Assembly (NCBI RefSeq): GCF_000741695.1
Contig: NZ_JGZK01000001.1
Span: 248,001 to 312,000, forward strand
Direction: 5' to 3'
DNA length: 64,000 nt
Source of the DNA: Bifidobacterium reuteri DSM 23975
Lineage (GTDB): Bacteria; Actinomycetota; Actinomycetes; Actinomycetales; Bifidobacteriaceae
A program made the translations under genes and the position numbers. Below are positions 1-7,135 of the stretch, one piece after another. Positions within the stretch are counted from its first letter, which is position 1. The number at the start of each line of letters is the position of its first letter. The notes under the pieces were generated by a model. It was not told the DNA's origin. It worked only from the letters and a program-made list of their open reading frames with translations, and did not search any database.

Positions 1-77
1 AGAAGACGCCCCGCCGCGCCCAGAACAGTATACGCGTGCGCAGGGCAGCCACAGGCTGTGAGTCGGTATGTGGCGCA

Positions 78-1385
78 CTAGGCGCGGTGGGCGAGATTCA
101 GTTCGATGGCCAGACGATAGTAGTCGATAAGCCGGTCGACCATGTTCGGCCAGGTGCGCCCCTGCACAGCGGCGAGTCCGTTGGTGCCCATGAGCCGACG
201 CAACGGCTCGTCCTCGACGAGTCGCGTTACGCATTCGCGCAGATCGTCCTCATCATTGGGACGGTACAGCAATCCGGTCACATTGGTGTCGACCAGGTCA
301 ATCGGTCCGCCGCTGGCCGGGGCGATGACCGGCAGCCCGGACGCCATGGCCTCCTGAATGGTCTGCCCGAACGTCTCCTCATTGCCGGTGTGCACGAAGA
401 TGTCCAATGCGGCATAGGCGTCGGCGAGGTCGTCGCCATGAAGCATGCCGGTGAATACCGCATGAGGCAGTTGCTCATGCAGTATTTCCTCCATCGGGCC
501 GCCGCCGACCACGACCAGTTGGATATTGAGGTCGGCCAGTGCCGCGAGCTGTTCCACCTGCTTTTCAGGGGCGAGACGCCCCACGTAGCCAACCACCGGC
601 ATGGTGCCGTCATGGCTCCATGCGCTGTGCAGTTCAGCGGCATGACCACCCGCAGCGCGCGTGGGGGTGAACAAATCGGAATCCACGCCACGGCCCCATA
701 GGCGGATCAGTGAGGGGTCCACGCCGAACGATTCCAGCCTCTGCCGCGCTTGGTCGGTGGGCGCGAGGGTGAGCGTAGCCATGTTGTGCATCTGCGCGAT
801 GCGCTTGGCCACGATATCCTCTGCCTTCTCGCCGGCGGCCTTGCTCACTTTGCGCAGCCATCCGGTGTGGTGCGGCGCTATGCCGTCCGTCACACCGTCC
901 ACCGCCTGACGGGCGAATCGGCGCGCGTACTGCGCCACATCGGTCTGGTAGATGGCCACGGTGGGCACGCCGAGCTCCTCGCCGGCGATGAGCGCCGCAT
1001 GGCCCAGCTTGGAGATCGGTGCCGCCACGTGGATGATGTCCGGCTTGGGGGCGTCCTCGATGGATTGGATGATCGGGGTTTTCGGCGAAATGGCCACATT
1101 GAACTTCTGAATCGGCACGGTCGGCACCGCGTCCACAGGGTAGCCGGCGTATTCTCCGCTTTCTGGTGCGGGCTGAGGCGCGATCACGCGGGCGGAGAAC
1201 CCGTGTTCGGCAAACCGGTCGAGAATATGCTTGACGCTGCCGGAAACGCCGTTGGTCTGCTCCAATGACGATTCGCTGACGATCAGCACATTGAGCTTGC
1301 GCCGTTGGAAGCCCGATGTGCTGCCGTCGCTCTGATTGTCCGGGATGGATGAGTCATCCGATTGTTGCTTCGTTGCATCGTTCAC
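78..1385 (-). CDS. GT4-family glycosyltransferase (probable GDP-mannose-dependent mannosyltransferase)
   Basis: This 435-residue protein resembles GT-B fold, family 4 glycosyltransferases that add a sugar, often mannose, to a lipid or glycan acceptor at the cytoplasmic face of the membrane. The first 30 residues are a polar low-complexity leader. The acceptor-side Rossmann domain follows, beginning with the LNVLIVSESSLEQTNGVSG segment near residue 32. The nucleotide-sugar domain has GYVGRLAPEKQ near residue 267 and the ETFGQTIQEAMASGLPV segment, which carries the paired Glu residues of GT4 enzymes. The start is GTG, since the reverse complement at 1383-1385 reads GTG. It lies just downstream of the MFS carrier gene on the same strand, 56 bp away, and may be cotranscribed. 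The exact donor and acceptor cannot be read from the sequence. Confidence 0.8.
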   Translation of the reverse strand: MNDATKQQSDDSSIPDNQSDGSTSGFQRRKLNVLIVSESSLEQTNGVSGSVKHILDRFAEHGFSARVIAPQPAPESGEYAGYPVDAVPTVPIQKFNVAISPKTPIIQSIEDAPKPDIIHVAAPISKLGHAALIAGEELGVPTVAIYQTDVAQYARRFARQAVDGVTDGIAPHHTGWLRKVSKAAGEKAEDIVAKRIAQMHNMATLTLAPTDQARQRLESFGVDPSLIRLWGRGVDSDLFTPTRAAGGHAAELHSAWSHDGTMPVVGYVGRLAPEKQVEQLAALADLNIQLVVVGGGPMEEILHEQLPHAVFTGMLHGDDLADAYAALDIFVHTGNEETFGQTIQEAMASGLPVIAPASGGPIDLVDTNVTGLLYRPNDEDDLRECVTRLVEDEPLRRLMGTNGLAAVQGRTWPNMVDRLIDYYRLAIELNLAHRA

Positions 1386-1441
1386 GATGATATTCGCCTG
1401 TCGATTCTGAAGTATGTGCTGTGGATGGTTGATGATGACGG

Positions 1442-2737
1442 TCAGGCCGTCGCTGCCGACGATGCCGTGACCTTGGTCGGATCCTTCTGCAGGGTCAGGA
1501 ACACGAGGGCCACGACCAGCAGGATGGCGATGGACAGCACGCCGATCGAGGCGTTGCCGGTCAGCGACGTGGTGGTGGCCACGAGGAAGGTGCCCAGGAT
1601 CGAGGCGGTCTTGCCGAAGATATCGTAGAAGCCGTAGTACTCGTTGGCGTGGTCCTTCGGAATGATCTTGCCGTAGTACGAACGGGACAGCGCCTGGATG
1701 CCGCCTTGGAACATGCCCACCAGAATCGCGAGAATCCAGAATTCAAGCGCGGCTTTCAGGAAGAACGTGGCGAAGAACACGATGCCCATATAGGCGATGA
1801 CGGCCACGGTGATCATCGGCTTGCAGCCGAAACGGCCGGCCAGACGGCCATACAGGATCGCGCAGGGGAAGGCCACGAACTGCGTGACCAGCAGGGCCAC
1901 CACCAGCTGGGTCGAGTCGATGCCCAGCTGCGTGCCGTACGAGGTGCTCATCGAAATCACCGTGTTCACGGCATCGATGTAGAAGAAGAAGGCGACCATG
2001 AACATCCAGAGCGGCTTGTTCTTCACGATTTTGCCGAACGTCGATCCCAGTTCGGTGAAGGTGCCGCGGATCGCTTCGGCGGTGTGTTCGCGGGTGGCGC
2101 GGAAGTGCTCCTGACGGTAGCTCGTGATCAGCGGGATCGTGAACGCCACCCACCATATGGCCGTGATGATAAACGAGGCGCGCGTGCAGGCCACGGTCGA
2201 CCAATCGAACACGGCGGGTCCGCCGAAGATCAGCGCGATGCACACGATGAACGGGATGGTGGAGCCGACATACCCCCAGCCATAGCCGTGCGAGGACACT
2301 TTGTCCATGCGGTCGTTGGTGGTGGTGTCGATGAGCATCGAATCATAGAAGGTCAACGAGCCGTTCAGACCTATGGTGGCCAGTACATAGACGATGAGGA
2401 ACGGCAGCCATGTCAGCGGCAGTGCCATCGCGCAGCACATCACCACGCCGGTGCCGAAGAATCCGAGGAAGAACTTGATCTTCATGCCCTGCACGTCGGC
2501 GATGGAGCCGAGCAGTGGCATCAGGAGCGCTATGACCAGCGAGGCGATGGTCTGCGCGTATCCCCAGGCGGACACGATGTTGCCGTCCGCAGGCATCAGC
2601 GATTTCGCGTAGATCGGAATCACGGCGGTGGACAGCAGCACGAATGCGGAATTGCCGACATCGTAGACGATCCACTTCTTCTCACGGGCGGACAGTTTGC
2701 CGGTTGCCGGCGATGACGTGGTGCTGGCTGCGCTCAT
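1442..2737 (-). CDS. MFS transporter, UMF1 / Atg22-like family
   Basis: This 431-residue polytopic membrane protein has about 12 hydrophobic segments. The N-terminal stretch KKWIVYDVGNSAFVLL is typical of the UMF1 (Atg22-like) branch of the major facilitator superfamily, where the first helix carries a D-x-x-N-S motif. The substrate is unknown; yeast Atg22 exports amino acids from the vacuole, but bacterial members are uncharacterised. The ATG is preceded by AAGGAG seven bases upstream, which fixes the start. It reads leftward toward the GT4 gene and may share its transcript. Confidence 0.85.
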   Translation of the reverse strand: MSAASTTSSPATGKLSAREKKWIVYDVGNSAFVLLSTAVIPIYAKSLMPADGNIVSAWGYAQTIASLVIALLMPLLGSIADVQGMKIKFFLGFFGTGVVMCCAMALPLTWLPFLIVYVLATIGLNGSLTFYDSMLIDTTTNDRMDKVSSHGYGWGYVGSTIPFIVCIALIFGGPAVFDWSTVACTRASFIITAIWWVAFTIPLITSYRQEHFRATREHTAEAIRGTFTELGSTFGKIVKNKPLWMFMVAFFFYIDAVNTVISMSTSYGTQLGIDSTQLVVALLVTQFVAFPCAILYGRLAGRFGCKPMITVAVIAYMGIVFFATFFLKAALEFWILAILVGMFQGGIQALSRSYYGKIIPKDHANEYYGFYDIFGKTASILGTFLVATTTSLTGNASIGVLSIAILLVVALVFLTLQKDPTKVTASSAATA

Positions 2738-2831
2738 GCTTACGCTCCTTGGGATTTACACAACTGAATCAATCGTAGAAGCGATGCATATACGCCGAGT
2801 GCCGTTTAAGTTGAACGGAATGTGAACAAAC

Positions 2832-2895
2832 ATGCCGGAGTCCGCGTCAGACTTCACCGCTGGGGTGTGTCCGACGCGGACTCCATGTCCGGCAT
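2832..2895. terminator. Long hairpin between pfkB-like and MFS genes
   Basis: A 12-base inverted repeat (2837-2848 with 2873-2884, GGAGTCCGCGTC pairing GACGCGGACTCC) is extended by a second short pair (ATGCCGG with CCGGCAT). It lies just past the stop of the leftward kinase-like gene. There is no clear T-tract, so it may be an intrinsic terminator of that gene or a processing hairpin. Confidence 0.5.
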
Positions 2896-2931
2896 TCGCT
2901 GAAGGGCGTTGGGGAGGTGAGGCGGGCGTTG

Positions 2932-3948
2932 CTACTTCTTGAGCAGCGTCATGGCCTCATCGTATTCGGGGCACTGCGGGATGCCGTTTACGCTGCGGGA
3001 GATGGCGATGGACGTTGCGGCGTTGGCGATGTTCACCGCTTCGGGGAGACCGTGCCCTCTGGCCAGCATCGCGCACATCACGCCCGTGTGGCATCCGCCT
3101 GCCGAACGGGTATGTACTGCTTTGGTCGGGAATCCGGGAATATGCGTGGTGTCGCCGCCGGGCATGCGCACCCATGCCCCCAGCGAACCGACGCGTACCA
3201 CCAGCGGCGCACGCAGTGTCGCGCCGAGTCCATCGCAGAGCTGATGCATGAAGTCGTCCAGTCCGCCGCCGATGGTGACTTTGCTGTCGTCGATCGGGGC
3301 GCCCAGGCGTTCGGCCAATGTCATGGCCTCCTGGCGGTTGCAGGACCAGATGGGTCGCGCGAGCACCAGATCCTCGAGCATATGGTCGTTGACCAGACGC
3401 AACGTGTTGGTCGGGTTGATGACCAGCGCATAGTCACGTGTGGACGGGTCGGTGCCCGCCTTGAGCAGGAAACCGTCCACTCCGGTCGCCGTGTGGTCCA
3501 TCAGCGTATTGCCGCTGATGTGGACGACGTCATGCTCCTGGGGCTCAAGCATCGAGAAGGTGTCGGTGCCGCCGTGGGCCTCGGCGCCATAGGAGGCGAT
3601 GAAGGTCTTCTGGGGCGCTCCCGAGTTGAGCACCACGCGGAATCCGGAATCTTCGTCCAGCCGATCCTGGCCGATGTGGGTGATGCCGTTGTCCTGGAAC
3701 GACTGCCGGATGAAGTTGGCCCACAGACCGTTGCCAAGGATGCCGGCATGCTCGGCCTGCACTCCCATGCGGCTGACTGCTTCGAGCACACGGTAGCTGC
3801 CGCCAATAGACGGCTTGGGGTGGTCGGCCACGGCGAAGCCGCCCTGTGCCGGCACTTCGTCCACATTCATCATGATGTCCACCCAGATCTGCCCCAGGGA
3901 GATCACACTCGGCCGGTGCGTGCCGATTCCTCGTCTCAAATCCAACAT
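2932..3948 (-). CDS. PfkB-family carbohydrate kinase-like protein, catalytic Asp missing
   Basis: This 338-residue protein has the ribokinase/PfkB fold order: an N-terminal ISLGQIWVDI strand near residue 16, a GG-containing substrate segment, and the C-terminal ATP-binding half ending in EAVNIANAATSIAISR. Members phosphorylate sugars or nucleosides in the cytoplasm. The C-terminal signature, normally D-T-x-G-A-G-D, reads HTRSAGGCHTG here. The catalytic base Asp is replaced by Gly, and the first Asp is His. The start is set at 3948 because AAAGGAGG lies just upstream; an upstream in-frame ATG at 3978 has no comparable ribosome site. It stands alone on the minus strand. It may be a divergent kinase, a sugar-binding pseudoenzyme or a decaying gene. 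Family assignment is firm, activity is not. Confidence 0.75.
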   Translation of the reverse strand: MLDLRRGIGTHRPSVISLGQIWVDIMMNVDEVPAQGGFAVADHPKPSIGGSYRVLEAVSRMGVQAEHAGILGNGLWANFIRQSFQDNGITHIGQDRLDEDSGFRVVLNSGAPQKTFIASYGAEAHGGTDTFSMLEPQEHDVVHISGNTLMDHTATGVDGFLLKAGTDPSTRDYALVINPTNTLRLVNDHMLEDLVLARPIWSCNRQEAMTLAERLGAPIDDSKVTIGGGLDDFMHQLCDGLGATLRAPLVVRVGSLGAWVRMPGGDTTHIPGFPTKAVHTRSAGGCHTGVMCAMLARGHGLPEAVNIANAATSIAISRSVNGIPQCPEYDEAMTLLKK

Positions 3949-4145
3949 GACAGCCTCCTTTGTCGCGCATGGAAACACTCAGAGCTTCTTCGCTCCCGAC
4001 GTCTCCTAAGGAAATTATATGGGAGCACATCGGAATCGGAATGGACAAACCGCCGTTCGTTATTGGATAAGACGTGTGAAACAGCGGTGCATCAGGGGGA
4101 TTTCAGTGGCACATCGGGGTCATGGGTCGAGGTGACAGACAAGGT

Positions 4146-4841
4146 TCACAGCACGGCGAGCGTGAAATCGATGAGCAGTTTGACCCCGTACAGCGTGATG
4201 ACCCAGCCGCATGCACGGTTGAGCAGGGTGAGGATCTTTGGGCTGAACTTGTGCGCGAACGTATTGACGAGGAGCGTCACGCCGAAGAACCACAGCACGG
4301 AGGCGGTTTCGACGCCGGTGATGAATGGTGTGGTCTGCTGCGCGTTGAGGGTGGCCGCGAACGCTCCGAGCATCAAGGTGCCGTCGATGATGGCCTGCGG
4401 ATTGAACCAGGTGACGGCGCATGCGGTGCCGATGGTGCGGAGCAGTCTGCGGACACCGAGATGCCGATTGGGAATCCGTGCGGTGGCGGCGCTGGATTGA
4501 GTTTCGCTGCCGCCGGCTGCAGTATGCGGCGCCGGCTCGGATTGATTGGCGGGGGACTGTCCCTTGCGGGGTAGTGCCAATCCCAGTCCTATCCGGATTA
4601 CCGCCAGTCCGCCCAGCCCGAGCACGGTATGTTCCAGCCAAGGGTGCGATTGCATCAGCGCACCGATGCCGAAGAAACAGGACAACGACAGTGCCACATC
4701 GAAGAAGACCACGATGAGCGCGGTGATGAGGGCGTTGCGTCGGGTGCGGGTCAGTGCTGAGTTGATGACGAACAGATTCTGCATGCCGATCGGTGCGATG
4801 TAGGCGAATCCCATCGTCAATCCCTGAAGGTACAGACCCAT
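4146..4841 (-). CDS. LysE-family amino-acid exporter
   Basis: This 231-residue membrane protein begins MGLYLQGLTMGFAYIAPIGMQNLF, a clear LysE/ArgO family opening in which the first helix carries the conserved P-I-G segment. About six hydrophobic helices follow, interrupted by a polar, variable loop around residues 110-145 that is longer than in many relatives. Members export basic or other amino acids by proton exchange. The start at 4841 follows AGAAAGGAAG; an upstream in-frame methionine gives an arginine-rich, non-membrane leader and was rejected. It is divergent from the MocR regulator at 5213, which probably controls it. The cargo cannot be told. Confidence 0.85.
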   Translation of the reverse strand: MGLYLQGLTMGFAYIAPIGMQNLFVINSALTRTRRNALITALIVVFFDVALSLSCFFGIGALMQSHPWLEHTVLGLGGLAVIRIGLGLALPRKGQSPANQSEPAPHTAAGGSETQSSAATARIPNRHLGVRRLLRTIGTACAVTWFNPQAIIDGTLMLGAFAATLNAQQTTPFITGVETASVLWFFGVTLLVNTFAHKFSPKILTLLNRACGWVITLYGVKLLIDFTLAVL

Positions 4842-5212
4842 TGTGGGCTTCCTTTCTGCTGTCGCTTGTGTTGTGCGCGCGTTGCGCATTCCCCTGTGTG
4901 CGTTTCGGTCCCTGTGCTCCCTGTGTATTGCCAACAATTTGGCTGGGTGGTATATGATTATCTGTACCAGCCAAACTGCGTTGGATTCACCGTAGGTACC
5001 AAAGGTGACGCACTATCGTTTCCCAGAATTGCAGTGCTATCGTCCTATGCTAGATAATCGTGTACTGTTGGCAACCAGCCAAGAACGGATGCTATTGCCC
5101 AACCAAATGTGCGCTGTTGGCCAGAGTATTGCATCGGCCGGCGCGATGGCGGGATAAATGTGTGGGCGGGAGCCATTGCCGCCGAGATGGACTGAGATAG
5201 AGGAGGTGCCGT
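4842..5212. promoter_or_regulatory. Divergent lysE-mocR control region with TTGGCTGG/CCAGCCAA motifs
   Basis: This 371-bp region separates the exporter from the divergent MocR gene. It holds an inverted pair TTTGGCTGG (4938-4946) and CCAGCCAAA (4967-4975), and a further CCAGCCAA at 5075-5082 preceded by TGTTGGCAA. TTGCCAACA just before 4938 mirrors that TGTTGGCAA. MocR-type regulators commonly bind repeated sites between themselves and a divergent target, so these are candidate operators. No experimental support exists here. Confidence 0.5.
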
Positions 5213-6706
5213 ATGGCGCGCATCGCACCACTGCACATCGATTGGAAGCCGGATCGGTCTGCCGATCGCCCGGTCACCGGGCAGATCGTCGATTTCATGT
5301 GCGGTCGCATCGCCTCTGGTGCTTGGCCCATCGGCGCCCGTTTGCCCAGCCAGCGTGCACTGTCGGAGGCCTTCGGCGTGAACCGGTCCACCGTCATCGC
5401 GGCTATCGAGGAGCTCGCCGACTATGGCGTCGTCGAGGGACGGCATGGCGCAGGCACGCGCATCGTCAGCAACACCTGGTCGCTGATGCTCTCCGGCGCG
5501 CCTGACTGGGCGGATTATGTCTCTTCCGGCTTCTTCAAGGCGAACAACGATACGATTCAGGCCATCAATCGCTTTGAATTCGATCCCACGAAGACGAGAT
5601 TGGGCACGGGTGAACTCGACCCGCGACTGTTCCCGCGGGATATGTGGCGGCGTGTGGCGCATGAGGCCGCCGAGGAGATCGATGCGCTCGGCTATCCGCC
5701 GCCCGAGGGGCTGGACGTATTGCGCGAAGCTATAGCCGGGCGCATGCACGAGTGGGGCATCGACTGCCGCCCTGAACAGGTGCTCATCTCGTCCGGGGCG
5801 TTGCAGGGGTTGCAGATGATTTCGGTGAGCCTGTTGTCGTCCGGCTCAACGGTGCTGGCCGAGGCGCCGAGCTACATCAAATCCCTGCAGGTGTTCCAGT
5901 CGGCGGGCATGAGGCTCGCCGGGGTGCCGATGGACGAACAGGGGCTGGACGTGTCGTCGCTGCCCGAGGTGCTGCGTTCGGTGGGCGCGTCCGGCCTTGC
6001 GGCACCTGCCAGGTCTTCCGCCTCCGGTGGCGGCGCGGTGCTGTACACCATCCCCACCAATCACAATCCCACGGGCGTCACCATGCCGCTGGAGAGGCGG
6101 CGGGCGCTGGTGGACGCATGTGTGGCGGACCGGCTGCCGGTCATCGAGGACTGCGCGTATCAGGATCTGGTGTTCGACGGCAATGTGCCCCCATCGCTGA
6201 AGGCATGCGATGAGACGGGCATGGTGATCACCGTGGGCAGCGCCTCGAAGGCGCTGGCGCCGGGACTGCGCATCGGGTGGATCGTGGCTGACGAGCGCAT
6301 CGTGCACCGGCTCGCCGACGTCAAGATGCAGATGGATTACGGTGCCGGCACCCTGAACCAGTGGGTGTTCGCGCGATTCCTCACATCGGGGATGTACGCC
6401 GAGTATCTGGAGACGCTGCGCGTGGCGCTGCGCCGGCGTCGCGATGCAGCCCTGGAAACGCTGGACCGGCTCTTCGCCGGCCGCGCCCATTGGAATGTGC
6501 CGGTCGGGGGCTTCTACATCTGGCTGTCCTTCGACGAGCCGGTTCGCATGGCGAGGCTGTTCCAACGGGCGCTCGATCATGGCGTGCTGCTCAATCCCGG
6601 AGACATCTATGATTTTGCGGGCAACAACGCGCTGCGCCTGAGCTATGCATACACCACGCCCGAGGAGTTCTCCCATGCCGCCGGTGTGGTGGCATCATTG
6701 CTGTGA
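5213..6706 (+). CDS. MocR/PdxR-type transcriptional regulator with aminotransferase-like domain
   Basis: This 497-residue protein joins an N-terminal GntR-type winged helix-turn-helix (residues about 18-80, with LPSQRALSEAFGVNRSTVIAAIEEL) to a class I aminotransferase-fold domain (about 110-495). The PLP-binding lysine is K346 in GSASKALAPGLRIGW, and YTIPTNHNPTG is the conserved substrate/cofactor segment. MocR proteins bind DNA as dimers and use PLP or PLP-amino-acid adducts as signals. AGGAGG lies upstream of the ATG. Its divergent partner is the LysE exporter, suggesting that it senses an amino acid and controls export. Confidence 0.9.
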   Translation: MARIAPLHIDWKPDRSADRPVTGQIVDFMCGRIASGAWPIGARLPSQRALSEAFGVNRSTVIAAIEELADYGVVEGRHGAGTRIVSNTWSLMLSGAPDWADYVSSGFFKANNDTIQAINRFEFDPTKTRLGTGELDPRLFPRDMWRRVAHEAAEEIDALGYPPPEGLDVLREAIAGRMHEWGIDCRPEQVLISSGALQGLQMISVSLLSSGSTVLAEAPSYIKSLQVFQSAGMRLAGVPMDEQGLDVSSLPEVLRSVGASGLAAPARSSASGGGAVLYTIPTNHNPTGVTMPLERRRALVDACVADRLPVIEDCAYQDLVFDGNVPPSLKACDETGMVITVGSASKALAPGLRIGWIVADERIVHRLADVKMQMDYGAGTLNQWVFARFLTSGMYAEYLETLRVALRRRRDAALETLDRLFAGRAHWNVPVGGFYIWLSFDEPVRMARLFQRALDHGVLLNPGDIYDFAGNNALRLSYAYTTPEEFSHAAGVVASLL

Positions 6707-6867
6707 CGGCGTCTGGGGGAGTGCCAAGCGCGGCATGATACGCGCATAAGTTGCGATTGTCGGTATTGAGCTGTATATTTGTGAAGTTGTGTGTTCGGCA
6801 TGTCGGGTAACACCGCCGGTTGGACACGGAAAAGACTTGAAACATCAAGGTTTAAAGGGAGTCCATC

Positions 6868-7062
6868 ATGGCAGCTCGTTGCGCAGTGTGCGGTAAGGGT
6901 CCGCAGACCGGTTACACCGTATCTCATTCGCATCGTCGTACCAAGCGTACCTTCCGTCCGAACCTCCAGTCTGTGCGCACCACCATCGACGGCGAGAACA
7001 CTCGCCTGCGCGTGTGCGGCAAGTGCCTCAAGGCCGGCAAGGTTCAGCGCGTGGTCGCGTGA
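6868..7062 (+). CDS. rpmB: 50S ribosomal protein L28
   Basis: This 64-residue basic protein is ribosomal protein L28 of the large subunit. It has the zinc-binding form, with CAVCGKG near the N-terminus and [10 protein letters not shown] near the C-terminus giving two C-x2-C pairs. The motif [16 protein letters not shown] is typical of the family. AAAGGGAG precedes the ATG. A strong hairpin terminator follows at 7081, so the gene is probably monocistronic although RecG starts 73 bp later. Confidence 0.97.
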   Translation: MAARCAVCGKGPQTGYTVSHSHRRTKRTFRPNLQSVRTTIDGENTRLRVCGKCLKAGKVQRVVA

Positions 7063-7080
7063 ATCAGGTATTGACGTCTG

Positions 7081-7120
7081 CAAAACCCGCTTGAGCTTCG
7101 GCTCGGCGGGTTTTGTTTTT
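7081..7120 (+). terminator. Rho-independent terminator after rpmB
   Basis: AAAACCCGC-TTGAGC pairs with GCTCG-GCGGGTTTT around a TTCG loop and is followed by a T-rich run. It ends the rpmB transcript just upstream of recG. Confidence 0.85.
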
Positions 7121-7135
7121 ATAGAATAAGCAGCT

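Noticed and set aside
2917..4500. Long open frame (527 codons) on the plus strand
   Set aside because: It is antisense to the PfkB-like and LysE genes, rich in His, Arg and Gly, and has no family features; it is a GC-driven shadow.
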